A DNA stretch of 64,000 nt from Stanieria sp964562685 (GTDB taxonomy: Bacteria > Cyanobacteriota > Cyanobacteriia > Cyanobacteriales > Xenococcaceae), in contig CAZLUP010000002.1 of NCBI GenBank assembly GCA_964562685.1, positions 62,001-126,000 of the forward strand. Reading direction: 5' to 3'. Of this stretch, positions 52,166 to 62,311 are shown piece by piece (position 1 is the first letter of the stretch; each line of letters starts with the position of its first letter). The notes under the pieces are model-generated. The model was not told the DNA's origin. It saw nothing but the letters and a program-made list of their open reading frames with translations, and searched no databases. The translations under genes and the position numbers were made by a program.

Positions 52166-53931
52166 CATCAGGTCAACCAACTCCTGATGAAATTAATACT
52201 CAAATTCAATACCGTTTGATTGAGAAACTAGCTGCATCAGAACGGCGTTATCGTCAATTGATAGAAAGTCTGCGAGAAATAGTTTTCAATATCAATCAAG
52301 AAGGAAAAATTACCTTTTTAAATCAGGCTTGGCTAGAAACTTTAGGCTATAATTTGTCAGAATCTATCGGACTATCTTTTATCCAATTTCTGTCACCTTC
52401 AGAACAAGAAAAAGGGAAATTAATCTTAGTAGAAATTTTAAAGCACAAACAAACAATTAAACAAGAATTGCTTTTTAAACATCAAAGCAACAAAATTGTT
52501 TGGTTAGAATTATCCGCCAAACCCAATGAAGAAGGCGGCGCATCGGGAACTTTAACTGATGTTACTGAACGAAAACAAGCGATCGCAAAACTGGAATATA
52601 TTGCTTATCATGATAATTTAACTGGCTTATACAATCGACTGGCTTTTACTGAAGAACTAGAACAAGAAATTAAAAGAAGTAAGCAAGGTTCTCAGACAAT
52701 TTTTGCAGTCTTATTTTTAGATTTAGATGGATTTAAATTAATTAATGATAGTTTAGGGCATTTAATTGGAGATTTATTGCTCATTGCTGTGGCTAAACGT
52801 CTGCAAAGTTGTTTAAAAGCAACTGATACAATTGCCCGATTTGGAGGAGATGAATTTACTATTTTACTCTCTAATATTAAGGATATTAGTTACCCTATTC
52901 AAATTGCCAAAAGAGTTCATCAAGTTCTCAAACAACCATTTAATTTACGAGAACATCAAGTATTTATTTCTACTAGTATTGGTATAGTTTTAAGTACTAC
53001 TGAAGGGAAAACGGCAGAAGATTTTTTGCGGAATGCAGATATTGCTCTTTATCAAGCCAAAACTCAGGGGAAAGCAATTTATGAAATTTTCGATCATAAA
53101 ATGCACGCTCAAACTGTAGAAAGATTGAATTTAGAAACTTATCTTTGGCAAGCTTTAGAAAGGGACGAATTTGAAGTTTATTATCAGCCCATAATTAGTT
53201 TAATCGATCAGCAAATTGTTGGTTTTGAAGCTTTAGTCCGTTGGCATCATTTTAATCAAGGTGTAATTGCTCCAGCTAAGTTTATTCCAGTTGCAGAAGA
53301 AACAGGACTAATTTTAGATTTAGGTTGGTGGGTATTTCGTCAAGCCTGTCAGCAAATGAAAAAATGGCAAAAAGAATTTCCTCAATGTCAATCTTGTTAT
53401 GTAAGTATAAATTTATCTATTAAACAATTTTCCCAGCCAAATTTACTGATAGAAATTGAAAAAATTTTGGCTGAAGTTGGTTTAGAAAAAGCTCAATTGA
53501 AACTTGAAATTACTGAAAGTATTATTATGAGTAATACTGAGGTAAATGAGCAAAATTTAAAGCAGTTAAAAGACCTTGGTATTCAACTGAGTATCGATGA
53601 TTTTGGTACAGGCTACTCTTCTCTAAGTTATTTGCATCGTTTTCCTTTAAATACTCTTAAAATCGATCGCTCTTTTATCAATACCATTGCTCAAGAAGGC
53701 ATCAATCAAGAAATAGTTGAAGTAATTATTGTTTTAGCTCATAAACTAGGCATGGATGTAGTTGCTGAAGGAGTAGAAACGACAGAACAATATCAACAAC
53801 TTTCGCTACTTGGTTGCGATCAAGTGCAAGGCTATTTCTATTCGCCACCAATATCAGCTAATGGAGTAACTCAATTATTATCTTCTCCTACTCCATCCAA
53901 CTATTTAAACCGAACTAAATTAACTCGATAG
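52162..53931 (+). CDS. PAS-GGDEF-EAL protein (cyclic-di-GMP turnover)
   Basis: 589 residues. A PAS domain (about 28-140; YRQLIESLREIVFNINQEG) is followed by a GGDEF domain (about 150-310) with an intact RFGGDEF signature, and an EAL domain (about 325-575). EAL has GFEALVRWHH, KLEITESIIM and SIDDFGTGYSSLSYLHRFPL, with all metal residues. Both c-di-GMP synthesis and breakdown are possible. There are no transmembrane segments. It is coupled to the isochorismatase gene, and its 3' end overlaps the convergent S4-domain gene by 31 bp. Confidence 0.94.
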   Translation: MTSGQPTPDEINTQIQYRLIEKLAASERRYRQLIESLREIVFNINQEGKITFLNQAWLETLGYNLSESIGLSFIQFLSPSEQEKGKLILVEILKHKQTIKQELLFKHQSNKIVWLELSAKPNEEGGASGTLTDVTERKQAIAKLEYIAYHDNLTGLYNRLAFTEELEQEIKRSKQGSQTIFAVLFLDLDGFKLINDSLGHLIGDLLLIAVAKRLQSCLKATDTIARFGGDEFTILLSNIKDISYPIQIAKRVHQVLKQPFNLREHQVFISTSIGIVLSTTEGKTAEDFLRNADIALYQAKTQGKAIYEIFDHKMHAQTVERLNLETYLWQALERDEFEVYYQPIISLIDQQIVGFEALVRWHHFNQGVIAPAKFIPVAEETGLILDLGWWVFRQACQQMKKWQKEFPQCQSCYVSINLSIKQFSQPNLLIEIEKILAEVGLEKAQLKLEITESIIMSNTEVNEQNLKQLKDLGIQLSIDDFGTGYSSLSYLHRFPLNTLKIDRSFINTIAQEGINQEIVEVIIVLAHKLGMDVVAEGVETTEQYQQLSLLGCDQVQGYFYSPPISANGVTQLLSSPTPSNYLNRTKLTR

Positions 53932-54680
53932 CGTTGTTTTTTAGTTACGGCAACTTCTCGTACTTCCAATCTTCCCTTGCCACTAACAGAAATTAAATCT
54001 CCAGCTTTGACACTGTAACTAGGTTGAGTAATTTCCTTCCAATTGACTCGAACATCACCACCAGAGATTGCCTCAGCCATTTTACTACGAGACATCCCAA
54101 AACCAGCAGATGCGATCGCATCTAAACGCATCGATGCTTCTACGGTAGTCATTTCTTTTTTCTGAGGCGGACGAACTTTTAGTTCACTCAAATCAATTCG
54201 TTGAGTTTTGACAGGAACCGAACGTACTTGCGTCAAAGAAGTTTCGAGAAATTCGACCATTTCAGGAACAACAATTACCTGTGCGCCTCTTTCTCCTAAA
54301 ACTAAGATATCTCCTACCTTATCTCTAACTATCCCCGTACCTAGAATTGCTCCTAAAAAATCTCGATGAGTAGCAGGATCGAACAGAAAATTACCTGCAA
54401 TATCCAAAGCAACTAAATTAATTTGCGATTGATCTATAGGAATATCTTGACGAGCAATACCCAATCTTTGTCTTTCTGCTTGCGGATAACCACCCCAAGC
54501 TAAAATTTCTACTTCGGTTAACTTGCTAAAAATTGCTTGGGTTTCAATCAATACAGGTGGTGAAAGAAAATCAGTCAAAACTACTTCCCAAGTCTTGATT
54601 GCTTGCTCTGCTTTATCAATAATACGAGCAACTTCTTCTCTATTTTCTACCCCTGCTAATAATTCTTCTCTTGGCAACAT
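53901..54680 (-). CDS. Photosystem II S4 domain protein (YlmH-like)
   Basis: 259 residues. The RNA-binding S4 domain is at the C-terminus (about 183-245): MRLDAIASAGFGMSRSKMAEAI, GDVRVNWKEI and VKAGDLISVSGKGRLEV. The N-terminal part has FLSPPVLIETQAIFSKL, WGGYPQAERQRLG and FLGAILGTGIVRDKVGDI, shared with YlmH of Gram-positives. In cyanobacteria and plants it is annotated as a PSII-linked S4 protein; the molecular role is poorly known. It converges on the PAS-GGDEF-EAL gene with overlapping 3' ends. Confidence 0.92.
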   Translation of the reverse strand: MLPREELLAGVENREEVARIIDKAEQAIKTWEVVLTDFLSPPVLIETQAIFSKLTEVEILAWGGYPQAERQRLGIARQDIPIDQSQINLVALDIAGNFLFDPATHRDFLGAILGTGIVRDKVGDILVLGERGAQVIVVPEMVEFLETSLTQVRSVPVKTQRIDLSELKVRPPQKKEMTTVEASMRLDAIASAGFGMSRSKMAEAISGGDVRVNWKEITQPSYSVKAGDLISVSGKGRLEVREVAVTKKQRYRVNLVRFK

Positions 54681-54909
54681 GAAGTCTGTTAATTACCTTT
54701 AATTATTTTGAGCAAACTAATTTTTTATTCAGTTGAATAAAACCTATTGTTATTCACAACAAATAGCAGGCTAGCTCTCTACTAACTTCTGCTCTCAATT
54801 TAAAACTACTGTAAGAAATTTTACTGACACCTTTTTGATTGTAACTATTTTTCCCCTTTTCTCCCCTGCTTCTGAAGCACCCGTAGTATGGTTAATTCAT
54901 GAATTACCC

Positions 54910-55416
54910 CTACTCAGTTTCATAACCTTGCAGATTTTCAGGTTCAAACTGACGTAAAATTTTAGTGGCTTGATTTTTTAAACTTTCTGAACCTTGGACA
55001 ACTATTAAATATTTACCTGCATCCAAACGATTGCGATAAGGCAAAGCATCACCACTACCCGTACTTAAACCTACGCCACCACCAACAAAAATACTACCCA
55101 TTGCCCCGCCAATAGCACCTAAAATTCCACCAACGATGTGATTACCTGGTTCTCCTGCCCAATCCAAAGTATCTAGTCCAGTAATAAGATTAAATAAATA
55201 ACCAGCAGCAAAACCAAAGGGAACTAGCCAATAAGCCATTAAAATCGCCCTTTTTTTCGCTTGTTGCATCGGATTGATGAAACCAAACTCATCGGCAGTT
55301 TTATAACCCTTGCCCAAAATGGTAATTTGCTCTTTGGGAAGATTTGCTTTTTCTAATGCTGTGTAAGCCTCCTCTGCTTTAATGCGATCGGATAATACAG
55401 CAACTAAATAGTTCAT
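54910..55416 (-). CDS. Conserved membrane protein with glycine-zipper segment
   Basis: 168 residues. The N-terminal domain (AVLSDRIKAEEAYTALEKANL, ILGKGY) looks like a small ferredoxin-like/ACT-type fold found in cyanobacterial stress proteins. Then come a hydrophobic helix (about 62-80) and a Gly-rich helix (about 92-120, IVGGILGAIGGAMGSIFVGGGVGL), followed by YLIVVQGSESL. Homologous proteins are common in cyanobacteria and are named only as hypothetical or general stress proteins. Function unknown. Confidence 0.78.
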   Translation of the reverse strand: MNYLVAVLSDRIKAEEAYTALEKANLPKEQITILGKGYKTADEFGFINPMQQAKKRAILMAYWLVPFGFAAGYLFNLITGLDTLDWAGEPGNHIVGGILGAIGGAMGSIFVGGGVGLSTGSGDALPYRNRLDAGKYLIVVQGSESLKNQATKILRQFEPENLQGYETE

Positions 55417-55546
55417 TTTATCTTGTTCGGTTTACAGTAATACACTTCACTTAGATTATCGGTCACCTTGACTAGAAGATGAATTTGAATAAGTTTAATA
55501 TGAAGATATGTAAATTTTAGCAATCTTTCTATAATCAAGAGGATTT

Positions 55547-55972
55547 ATGGCAACTTCTAAGCAAGAATTTGAAATTAATAAAACTGAACAAGAATGGCAA
55601 GAAATCCTAACTCCAGAACAGTTTCGAGTATTACGTAAACATGGCACCGAAAGAGCAGGTACAAGTCCCTTAGATAAAAATTATGACGAAGGGACTTATG
55701 TTTGTGCTGGCTGCGGTCAACCTTTATTTACGTCCGAGACAAAATACAATAGTGGTACGGGATGGCCCAGTTTTTATGCACCTATAGAAGGGGCAATTGA
55801 AACTTCGATTGACCGCTCTTTATTTATGACTAGAGTGGAAGTACATTGCAGTCGTTGTGGTGGACATTTAGGACACGTATTTAATGATGGCCCTCGTCCA
55901 ACTGGTCAACGTTATTGTATGAATGGTGTTGCGCTAGATTTCACACCTCAATCAGAAGTAAATAACGATTAG
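55547..55972 (+). CDS. msrB: Peptide-methionine (R)-S-oxide reductase MsrB
   Basis: Repairs methionine-R-sulfoxide. 141 residues. Two zinc-binding pairs, CAGCGQ and CSRCGG, stabilise the fold; the catalytic Cys is in RYCMNGVAL near residue 124. Other motifs: EWQEILTPEQFRVLRKHGTERAGTS, GTGWPSFYAP and HLGHVFNDGP. No fused MsrA. Confidence 0.96.
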   Translation: MATSKQEFEINKTEQEWQEILTPEQFRVLRKHGTERAGTSPLDKNYDEGTYVCAGCGQPLFTSETKYNSGTGWPSFYAPIEGAIETSIDRSLFMTRVEVHCSRCGGHLGHVFNDGPRPTGQRYCMNGVALDFTPQSEVNND

Positions 55973-56027
55973 CTTACGGTGAAATATTTATAGCAGCCGA
56001 ATTATAGGTTAGGACAAAGTATTTAAC

Positions 56028-56281
56028 GTAGGGGCGGGGCGTATTAACCCTGGAGGGAACTTCCAGGGACAGCCCCTTGCGAATGACCATTCGCCCTTGC
56101 AAAGTTCATGCGTCCTGATCCTTCGACGACTATACATTACCAGTAAAGTTAGATTGTAAAGTAAGGGTGTATTTCTATACGCCCTTGAGAAAATATAGTT
56201 TAAAGCGACTATTTTAGTATAGCCCTACGTATTTAGGTTAGGACAAAAATTTTGTAAGGGCGAACCGCCGTTCGCCCCTAC
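56028..56281. repeat. Cluster of palindromic repeats (GTAAGGGC type)
   Basis: Three units: a compound one at 56028-56100 (GTAGGGGCGGGGC, hairpin CCCTGGA/TCCAGGG, hairpin GCGAAT/ATTCGC); one at 56161-56186 with AAGGGTGTAT/ATACGCCCTT; and a 28-bp one at 56254-56281 with GTAAGGGCGAAC/GTTCGCCCCTAC. The last equals the priA insert in size and arms. The 592-bp spacer 55973-56564 has no gene. A HIP1 pair is also near 56456-56491. Confidence 0.65.
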
Positions 56282-56510
56282 GATTTACAATAATGTCCGA
56301 ATCTTTTTATGTACTGCTATAGGATTAAATCAATGTAAAATTTACTAAATCATTTGGGCATCTTAAGAATAGTGGCTGAGCTCATGGGGTGACAACGCAC
56401 TCAAAAGGATGAGAGTATAAGCTTTTTAGCTCTCAAACCCTGTTGATAAGCAGTGCGATCGCATTTTAAATTTTCAGGTAGAGCGATCGCTTTCTAGTTG
56501 TATTTAAACC

Positions 56511-56541
56511 AAAAAAAAATTGGTGGGATAACACCCACCAA
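56511..56541 (-). terminator. Intrinsic terminator of the ClpC-like gene
   Basis: On the minus strand: stem TTGGTGGG/CCCACCAA, 6-nt loop, then nine T (A run at 56511-56519). It starts about 24 bp after the stop codon. Confidence 0.85.
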
Positions 56542-56564
56542 CCAAAATTTCACTTGAATTAATA

Positions 56565-58934
56565 TTAACGGTGAGATTCGACTAGAACTTGTTGCTGTAT
56601 GGGTAAAACCTTAACTTCTCCGTCATCGACAGCGACTAAAGCTTGATCACCATCTTGAATTTGTCCCGATAGAATTGCTTCTGCCAAACTATCTTCTAAC
56701 AGTCTCATAATTGCTCGACGTAAGGGTCTTGCACCGTAGCTAGGATCGAATCCTTCAGCAATAACTTTCTCTTGGAAAGCTTTAGTAACTTCTAGATCGA
56801 TAGAACGTTCTTGTTGTAATCTTTGCGCGATTTCTTGTAAGAGAAGATCTGCAATTTGTTGAACTTCAGGTTTGGTAAGTTGACGGAAGACAATGATTTC
56901 ATCGAGACGGTTGAGGAATTCTGGACGGAAATATTGTTTGAGTTCTTCATTCACTAAAGAACGAATCCGTTCGTATTGAGCTTCTGTTTGGTTGTCTGCT
57001 ACGGCAAAACCAAGTCCTGTTCCTCCTTTTTCGATTACTTTAGAACCGATGTTAGAGGTCATAATAATGACCGCATTGTTAAAATTAACTACACGTCCTT
57101 GAGCATCAGTCAAACGACCATCATCTAAGAGTTGTAAGAGAAGATTGAAGACATCGGGATGGGCTTTTTCAATCTCATCAAACAAAACTAAACTGTATGG
57201 TTGACGGCGAATGGCTTCGGTGAGTTGTCCACCTTCGTCATAACCAATGTAGCCAGGAGGCGAACCAATTAATTTGGAAACGGTGTGAGATTCCATGAAT
57301 TCGGACATATCTAGTCTAATCATGGCATTTTCCGAACCAAACATATAGGTTGCTAAGCCTTTGGCAAGCTCAGTTTTACCTACACCAGTAGGACCAGAGA
57401 AAATAAAACTGGCAATAGGGCGATTAGGATTGCTTAAACCAGCCCTAGCTCTTCTTAAGGCGCGAGAAACGGCGCGAACTGCCTCGTCTTGACCGATTAC
57501 TCGTTCGTGGAGATTGGCTTCGAGATTGAGTAAAACTTCTGATTCGGTTTGGTTGATTTTGTTAACTGGAATTCCTGTCCAGGAAGCGACAATGTGAGCA
57601 ATTTCTGCTTCGTCTACTACAGGAGTTAAGGATTTTGGATTGATAATTGGTACAGAAGATACTTCTTCTTGGTGTCTTTGATCGCTTTGCTGAGAATGTC
57701 TTAAATGAATTCTTGAGCCAGCTTCATCAATTAAGTCAATTGCTTTATCGGGTAAGAAACGGTCAGAAATATAACGTTCTGATAAAGTGACGGCTGCTTC
57801 TAAGGCTTTTTCTGTATATTTGACTTGGTGAAAATCTTCGTAGGTTTTACGTAAGCCTCGGATAATTGCGATCGCATCTTCGACGGAAGGTTCTCCTACC
57901 ATTACTTTTTGGAAACGACGTTCTAAGGCTGCATCTCGTTCGATATGTTGACGGTATTCATCGAGGGTAGTGCTACCAAGACATTGGAATTCTCCTCGGG
58001 CTAAGGCTGGTTTGAGCAGGTTAGCAGCATCCATTGCACCTCCCATCGCTCCCGCACCTACTAGGGTATGGATTTCATCAATTACCAGGATAATATTCCC
58101 TGCTTGACGCACTTCATCAACAATGGCTTTGAGTCGTTCTTCAAATTCGCCTCGAAATTTAGTTCCTGCTAGTAATAAACCCATGTCCAAACTAATTACT
58201 TGTTTGTCTTTGATTAATTCAGGAACATCTTCGTCGACAATTCGTTGAGCTAATCCTTCTGCGATCGCAGTTTTGCCTACTCCTGGTTCTCCTACTAAGA
58301 CGGGATTATTTTTGGTTCTACGTCCTAAAATTTGAATAGTTCGGGCAATTTCTGCTTCTCTTCCCACTACAGGATCGAGTTTTCCTTCTTTTGCTAATTG
58401 AGTTAGGTTGACTCCAAATTCTTTTAAGGTAGGTTTAGCTGCGCTGGGATTACCAAAATTAAAGGGATTTTCTCTTTTATTAACTGCACTCACTGGTTCT
58501 GGTTCGGCTAATTTCTTCAGTAAATCTGTTCGGAGTTGATTTAATTTAATTCCTTGTTGAACTAATACTTTAGCTGCTACAGAATCAGAGTCTTTAGCGA
58601 TCGCCAGTAAAATATGTGCTGGAGTAATATTTTTCTTATCTAATTGACGTGCTTCGACAAATGCCTGTTCAAAAATACTTTTAACTTTGGGGGTAAAAGG
58701 AAGATTAGCTGGACTAAAACCGCTACCTCTACCAGTATATTGTTCGATCAGTTTTCTAGTTTGATTGACGTTGATTCCTTTGTCTGCTAAAACAGTTGCT
58801 GCGATCGATGTACCCTCCCCTATCACTCCCAACAATAGATGCTCGCTACCGACAAGATTATGTCCTGTACTTCGGGCTTCTTCTTGAGCCAGAATAATGC
58901 TTTTGATTGCTTTGTCATTAAAATATTCAAACAT
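56565..58934 (-). CDS. clpC: ClpC-like AAA+ chaperone without UVR middle domain
   Basis: About 789 residues, Hsp100 family. N-domain double repeat (residues 1-150; FNDKAIKSIILAQEEARSTGHNLVGSEHLLLG), AAA-1 with GEPGVGKTAIAEGLA and VIDEIHTLVGAG, AAA-2 with GPTGVGKTELAKGLA and LFDEIEKAHPDVFNLLLQ. The ClpP-contact loop appears as KVIEKGGTGLGF. Between the AAA domains, after AGSRIHLRH, there is only a short linker to EAEIAHIVASWTG: the usual coiled-coil and UVR motif of ClpC are gone, making it about 30 residues short. The start is ATG 58934 rather than the upstream TTG. It is likely an accessory ClpC paralogue. Confidence 0.9.
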   Translation of the reverse strand: MFEYFNDKAIKSIILAQEEARSTGHNLVGSEHLLLGVIGEGTSIAATVLADKGINVNQTRKLIEQYTGRGSGFSPANLPFTPKVKSIFEQAFVEARQLDKKNITPAHILLAIAKDSDSVAAKVLVQQGIKLNQLRTDLLKKLAEPEPVSAVNKRENPFNFGNPSAAKPTLKEFGVNLTQLAKEGKLDPVVGREAEIARTIQILGRRTKNNPVLVGEPGVGKTAIAEGLAQRIVDEDVPELIKDKQVISLDMGLLLAGTKFRGEFEERLKAIVDEVRQAGNIILVIDEIHTLVGAGAMGGAMDAANLLKPALARGEFQCLGSTTLDEYRQHIERDAALERRFQKVMVGEPSVEDAIAIIRGLRKTYEDFHQVKYTEKALEAAVTLSERYISDRFLPDKAIDLIDEAGSRIHLRHSQQSDQRHQEEVSSVPIINPKSLTPVVDEAEIAHIVASWTGIPVNKINQTESEVLLNLEANLHERVIGQDEAVRAVSRALRRARAGLSNPNRPIASFIFSGPTGVGKTELAKGLATYMFGSENAMIRLDMSEFMESHTVSKLIGSPPGYIGYDEGGQLTEAIRRQPYSLVLFDEIEKAHPDVFNLLLQLLDDGRLTDAQGRVVNFNNAVIIMTSNIGSKVIEKGGTGLGFAVADNQTEAQYERIRSLVNEELKQYFRPEFLNRLDEIIVFRQLTKPEVQQIADLLLQEIAQRLQQERSIDLEVTKAFQEKVIAEGFDPSYGARPLRRAIMRLLEDSLAEAILSGQIQDGDQALVAVDDGEVKVLPIQQQVLVESHR

Positions 58935-59118
58935 TAGTCCCAAGATTTGTTTTTGTTTAATATTTCTTTACCTATGAATACAATGTATCTTTTTTGATTG
59001 TGCGGTTACAGTGGTAAAAGCCGTAATCTAAGGGAGAACTATCACTATTAGTAATCGCCTTTTTTCTTGGCAAAAGTTACCGTTAGTAGCAAGTATCTGC
59101 ATAGGATTACTGATAATT

Positions 59119-60779
59119 TTGTTCTGGTTCCAATTAAGAGAACAAGAAAAAGCTTTTGTCAAAAGCCAGATAGACTTAGTTGCAGAAAGTGTTGAACTAG
59201 AATTATCAGAGCGAATTAATGAGAAAGTATTTTATTTACAAAATTTAGCAGCACATTGGCATAAACACCACGAGGTTGAGCAGAAAATTTGGCAAATGGA
59301 AGCTAATTTTGCTGTTAACCAACTAAATATTTATCAAAAGATTGGTTTGATTTCTAAAAAAGGTCAAATTCTTTGGGAAACCTCAGTTAAAAATTCTACC
59401 AATCAACCAAATTTTACTTCTCTTCTTGAAAAGTGGTCACCTCAAGCAAAGGATTTTCAGTTTCATCAACCAATCGTTAGAGTTATTTTCAAGAGCGATA
59501 GTTTAGCAGAAGAAAATCTTTTCTTAATTTATATTCCTTTAATTATCCCAGATAAATTTGAAGGTTTTTTGATTGCTGTTTTGAAATTTCAGCCAATTTT
59601 TGACACCTTGTCTGATATTTCAAATGTTTACCAATTTAATCTTATTTATAATCAGCAAATATTGTTATCTTCTCAAAATAGTTCTAAAAATTATTGCAGT
59701 TTAAGTCAATCAAAAAAACAAATTATCTTACCTTTTTTAGATAATTTACAGCTAGAGATTTGTCCTAAAAATCAAACAATTCCCCAAAATCAACTCGATC
59801 TTTCAATAATAATTTTAATTGGAGGATTGAGCCTAGCTATAGTATTATCCAGTTTCATTAGAGCTTGGCAAACTGCTCAAAATAACAATGAGCAAATGAA
59901 AAAATTAAATCAAGATTTAGCTTTAGAAATCAAGCAACGTCAGCAAGCACAATCTGACTTGAGTCAACTTAATACCGAACTAGAGAAAAGAGTAGAACAA
60001 AGAACCAATGAATTTCAAGTAATCAATCAACAATTAAGAGATGAAATTCTGAATCGAGAAAGAATGGAATTAGCTTTAGCTGAAAGCGAAGCTCTTTATC
60101 GTCAAATGATTGAAACCGCAGAAGAAGGAATTTGGATTCTTGATACTGAAAATCGAACTTATTTTGTTAACCAAAAAATGGCTCTAATGTTGGGTTATAC
60201 CGTTGAAGAAATGATTGACCATAATATTTTAGAGTTTATGGAATCATCATGGCAACAACACTATTTAGATAATCTGCAATATCATCTTCAAGGAATTAAC
60301 AAAAACCAAGATTTCAAATTTAAACGTAAAGATAATTCTTCTTTATGGGTAATTATTTCTACCAGTGCTATTTTTGATAACTTTGGTAATTATTCTGGTA
60401 CTTTAAGAATGATTACTGACATTAGCGATCGCAAACGTGTCGAAGACGAACGCAAAAAAACCGAAAACAACTCAAAAATTCGCTACGAGAGAAGGAACTT
60501 TTATTAAAAGAAATAAATCATCGTTTAAAAAATAATTTATTGCTCATGTCTACTCTGATAGATTTACAAATAGAACGCCTCAAAGAACCCTCGACAATTC
60601 AATTGTTTGAAGATACCCAACAAAGAATTCATTCAATGGCATTAATTCATGAAAAACTTTTTCAATCTCCTGATTTAGCCAAGGTTGATTTCGGAAATTA
60701 TCTACGTAATTTAGCGGAAGAAATTGCTTATTCTTACAATTTTATTCAAAGAAATATTCAGTTAGAGATGAAAACACTT
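59119..60779 (+). pseudogene. Sensor histidine kinase, frameshifted and 3'-truncated
   Basis: The frame codes two transmembrane helices (about LPLVASICIGLLIILFWF and SIIILIGGLSLAIVLS) around a sensor region, a coiled coil, and a PAS domain (ETAEEGIWILDTENRTYFV) to KRVEDERKKTE. A one-base loss in the A run of GAAAACAAC (about 60463-60472) then shifts the frame. The correct continuation (LKNSLREKELLLKEINHRLKNNL) is a HisKA_2 domain with its His, running to IQRNIQLE near 60767. The ATPase domain is absent: the sequence passes straight into a receiver-domain end. A ribosome site at 59030 with ATT 59047 may mark the true start; 59119 is only the first TTG. Confidence 0.75.
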
Positions 60780-61000
60780 TAGAACGAGCAGAACAAACTA
60801 ATAGTTATGGTTATGTTCTTAAACCTTGTCGAGAAAGAGAATTACACGCTACCATAAAAATTGCTCTTAAAAAACATCAAGAACTCACTCAAGCTAAAAA
60901 TTTTATTTCTAATATTGCTTCTGAAAAAGATTTAATTAATTACGATCCAATTACAAAACTACCAACATCTTTAACTTTAAGAGAAAAATTTGCTGATTTT

Positions 61001-62311
61001 TTGCAAATTTGGGGTCTTGAAAAAAATTCAAAAGATACTTCTTTAATTATTCCTGTAGTTTTTCTCAACATTGATCGTTTTAATCGTATCAATAGTTCTT
61101 TGGGTCATGAGAATGGTAACCTTATTCTGCAAATTGCTTCTCAAAGGCTTACCCAATATTTAAATTCAGAGTTTGGTTTTTCTACAAAACCAATCGACTA
61201 TATTATTGCTCATTTAAATGCGGATCAATTTGTCATAATTTTTCCACCAATTCAACATCAAAATCAGCTAAATCAAACACTTGATCAACTCCAACAAGAA
61301 TTTTCTCGACCTTTTACAATTCAAAATCAAGAAATTGTTCTAACTCTTAGTGCAGGTATTGCTTTATTTCCTTGGGATGCTACCAAGATCGATCAATTAT
61401 TGCGTAAAGCTCATCATTCCATGACTATTGCTAAACAACTAGGAGGCAATCAATCTCGATTTTATCTTTCTATTTCTGCCCAAGAAGATGATGATTTACT
61501 GTGTTTAGAAACTGAACTTCGTCACGCTATTGAAGAAGAACAACTACAATTATATTATCAGCCTCAAGTTAGTTTAAAAACTGGTCAAATTATTGGTGCA
61601 GAAGCATTAATTCGTTGGTTTCATCCTACGAAAGGAATAATTTCACCAGCTAAGTTTATTCCTTTAGCCGAAGAAAATGGCTTGATTGAAAAGCTCGATC
61701 AATGGGTTTTATTAACCGCTTGTCAACAGATGAAAACTTGGCAATTAGCTCATTTTCCTCTTCAACATATTGCAGTGAATCTTTCTAGTCGTCAATTCAA
61801 TTATCCTAATTTAGGTAATAAATTAATTGACGTTTTAGTTCAAGTCGATTTAGAACCTCAGTATTTAGAAATTGAGTTAACCGAAAACACTTTAGTTGCA
61901 GATTTACAGCAAACTATTGAACAATTAAAAAATATTAATGCTTTGGGTATTAAAATTAGTGTTGATGATTTTGGGACAGGATATTCTTCCTTGAGTTATT
62001 TACAAAATTTTCCTTTTGATGTTCTGAAGATTGACCGATGTTTTGTCCAAAATATTGATAAAAATTTTAAAAATTCCGTCATTACTTCTGCTTTAATTAA
62101 AATGGCACATCAACTAAATCTTAAAGTCGTAGCGGAGGGAGTAGAAACGGAAGCGGAATTAAAATTTCTCGCTAATCAACAATGCGATACCATTCAAGGT
62201 TATTTTTTTAGTCCACCTGTTTCTGTAGCAAAATTTGAACAATTAATTCAAGAAAATAAACAATTAGACTGTCAATTTTTAGGTGATTCTCAGCAAGTAA
62301 TATGTGGTTAA
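61001..62311 (+). CDS. REC-GGDEF-EAL protein, 5'-truncated
   Basis: The open frame begins at about 60767, where DENTLERAEQTNSYGYVLKP and ERELHATIKIALKKHQ are the last part of a receiver domain; the phosphorylated Asp is lost. There follows a GGDEF-like domain with a degenerate signature (NADQFVIIF instead of GGDEF), so cyclase activity is unlikely. The EAL domain then has intact GAEALIRWFH, LEIELTENTL and SVDDFGTGYSSL. The first usable start is the TTG at 61001. It may still make a phosphodiesterase if expressed. It ends 4 bp into the convergent DUF4230 gene. Confidence 0.7.
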   Translation: MQIWGLEKNSKDTSLIIPVVFLNIDRFNRINSSLGHENGNLILQIASQRLTQYLNSEFGFSTKPIDYIIAHLNADQFVIIFPPIQHQNQLNQTLDQLQQEFSRPFTIQNQEIVLTLSAGIALFPWDATKIDQLLRKAHHSMTIAKQLGGNQSRFYLSISAQEDDDLLCLETELRHAIEEEQLQLYYQPQVSLKTGQIIGAEALIRWFHPTKGIISPAKFIPLAEENGLIEKLDQWVLLTACQQMKTWQLAHFPLQHIAVNLSSRQFNYPNLGNKLIDVLVQVDLEPQYLEIELTENTLVADLQQTIEQLKNINALGIKISVDDFGTGYSSLSYLQNFPFDVLKIDRCFVQNIDKNFKNSVITSALIKMAHQLNLKVVAEGVETEAELKFLANQQCDTIQGYFFSPPVSVAKFEQLIQENKQLDCQFLGDSQQVICG

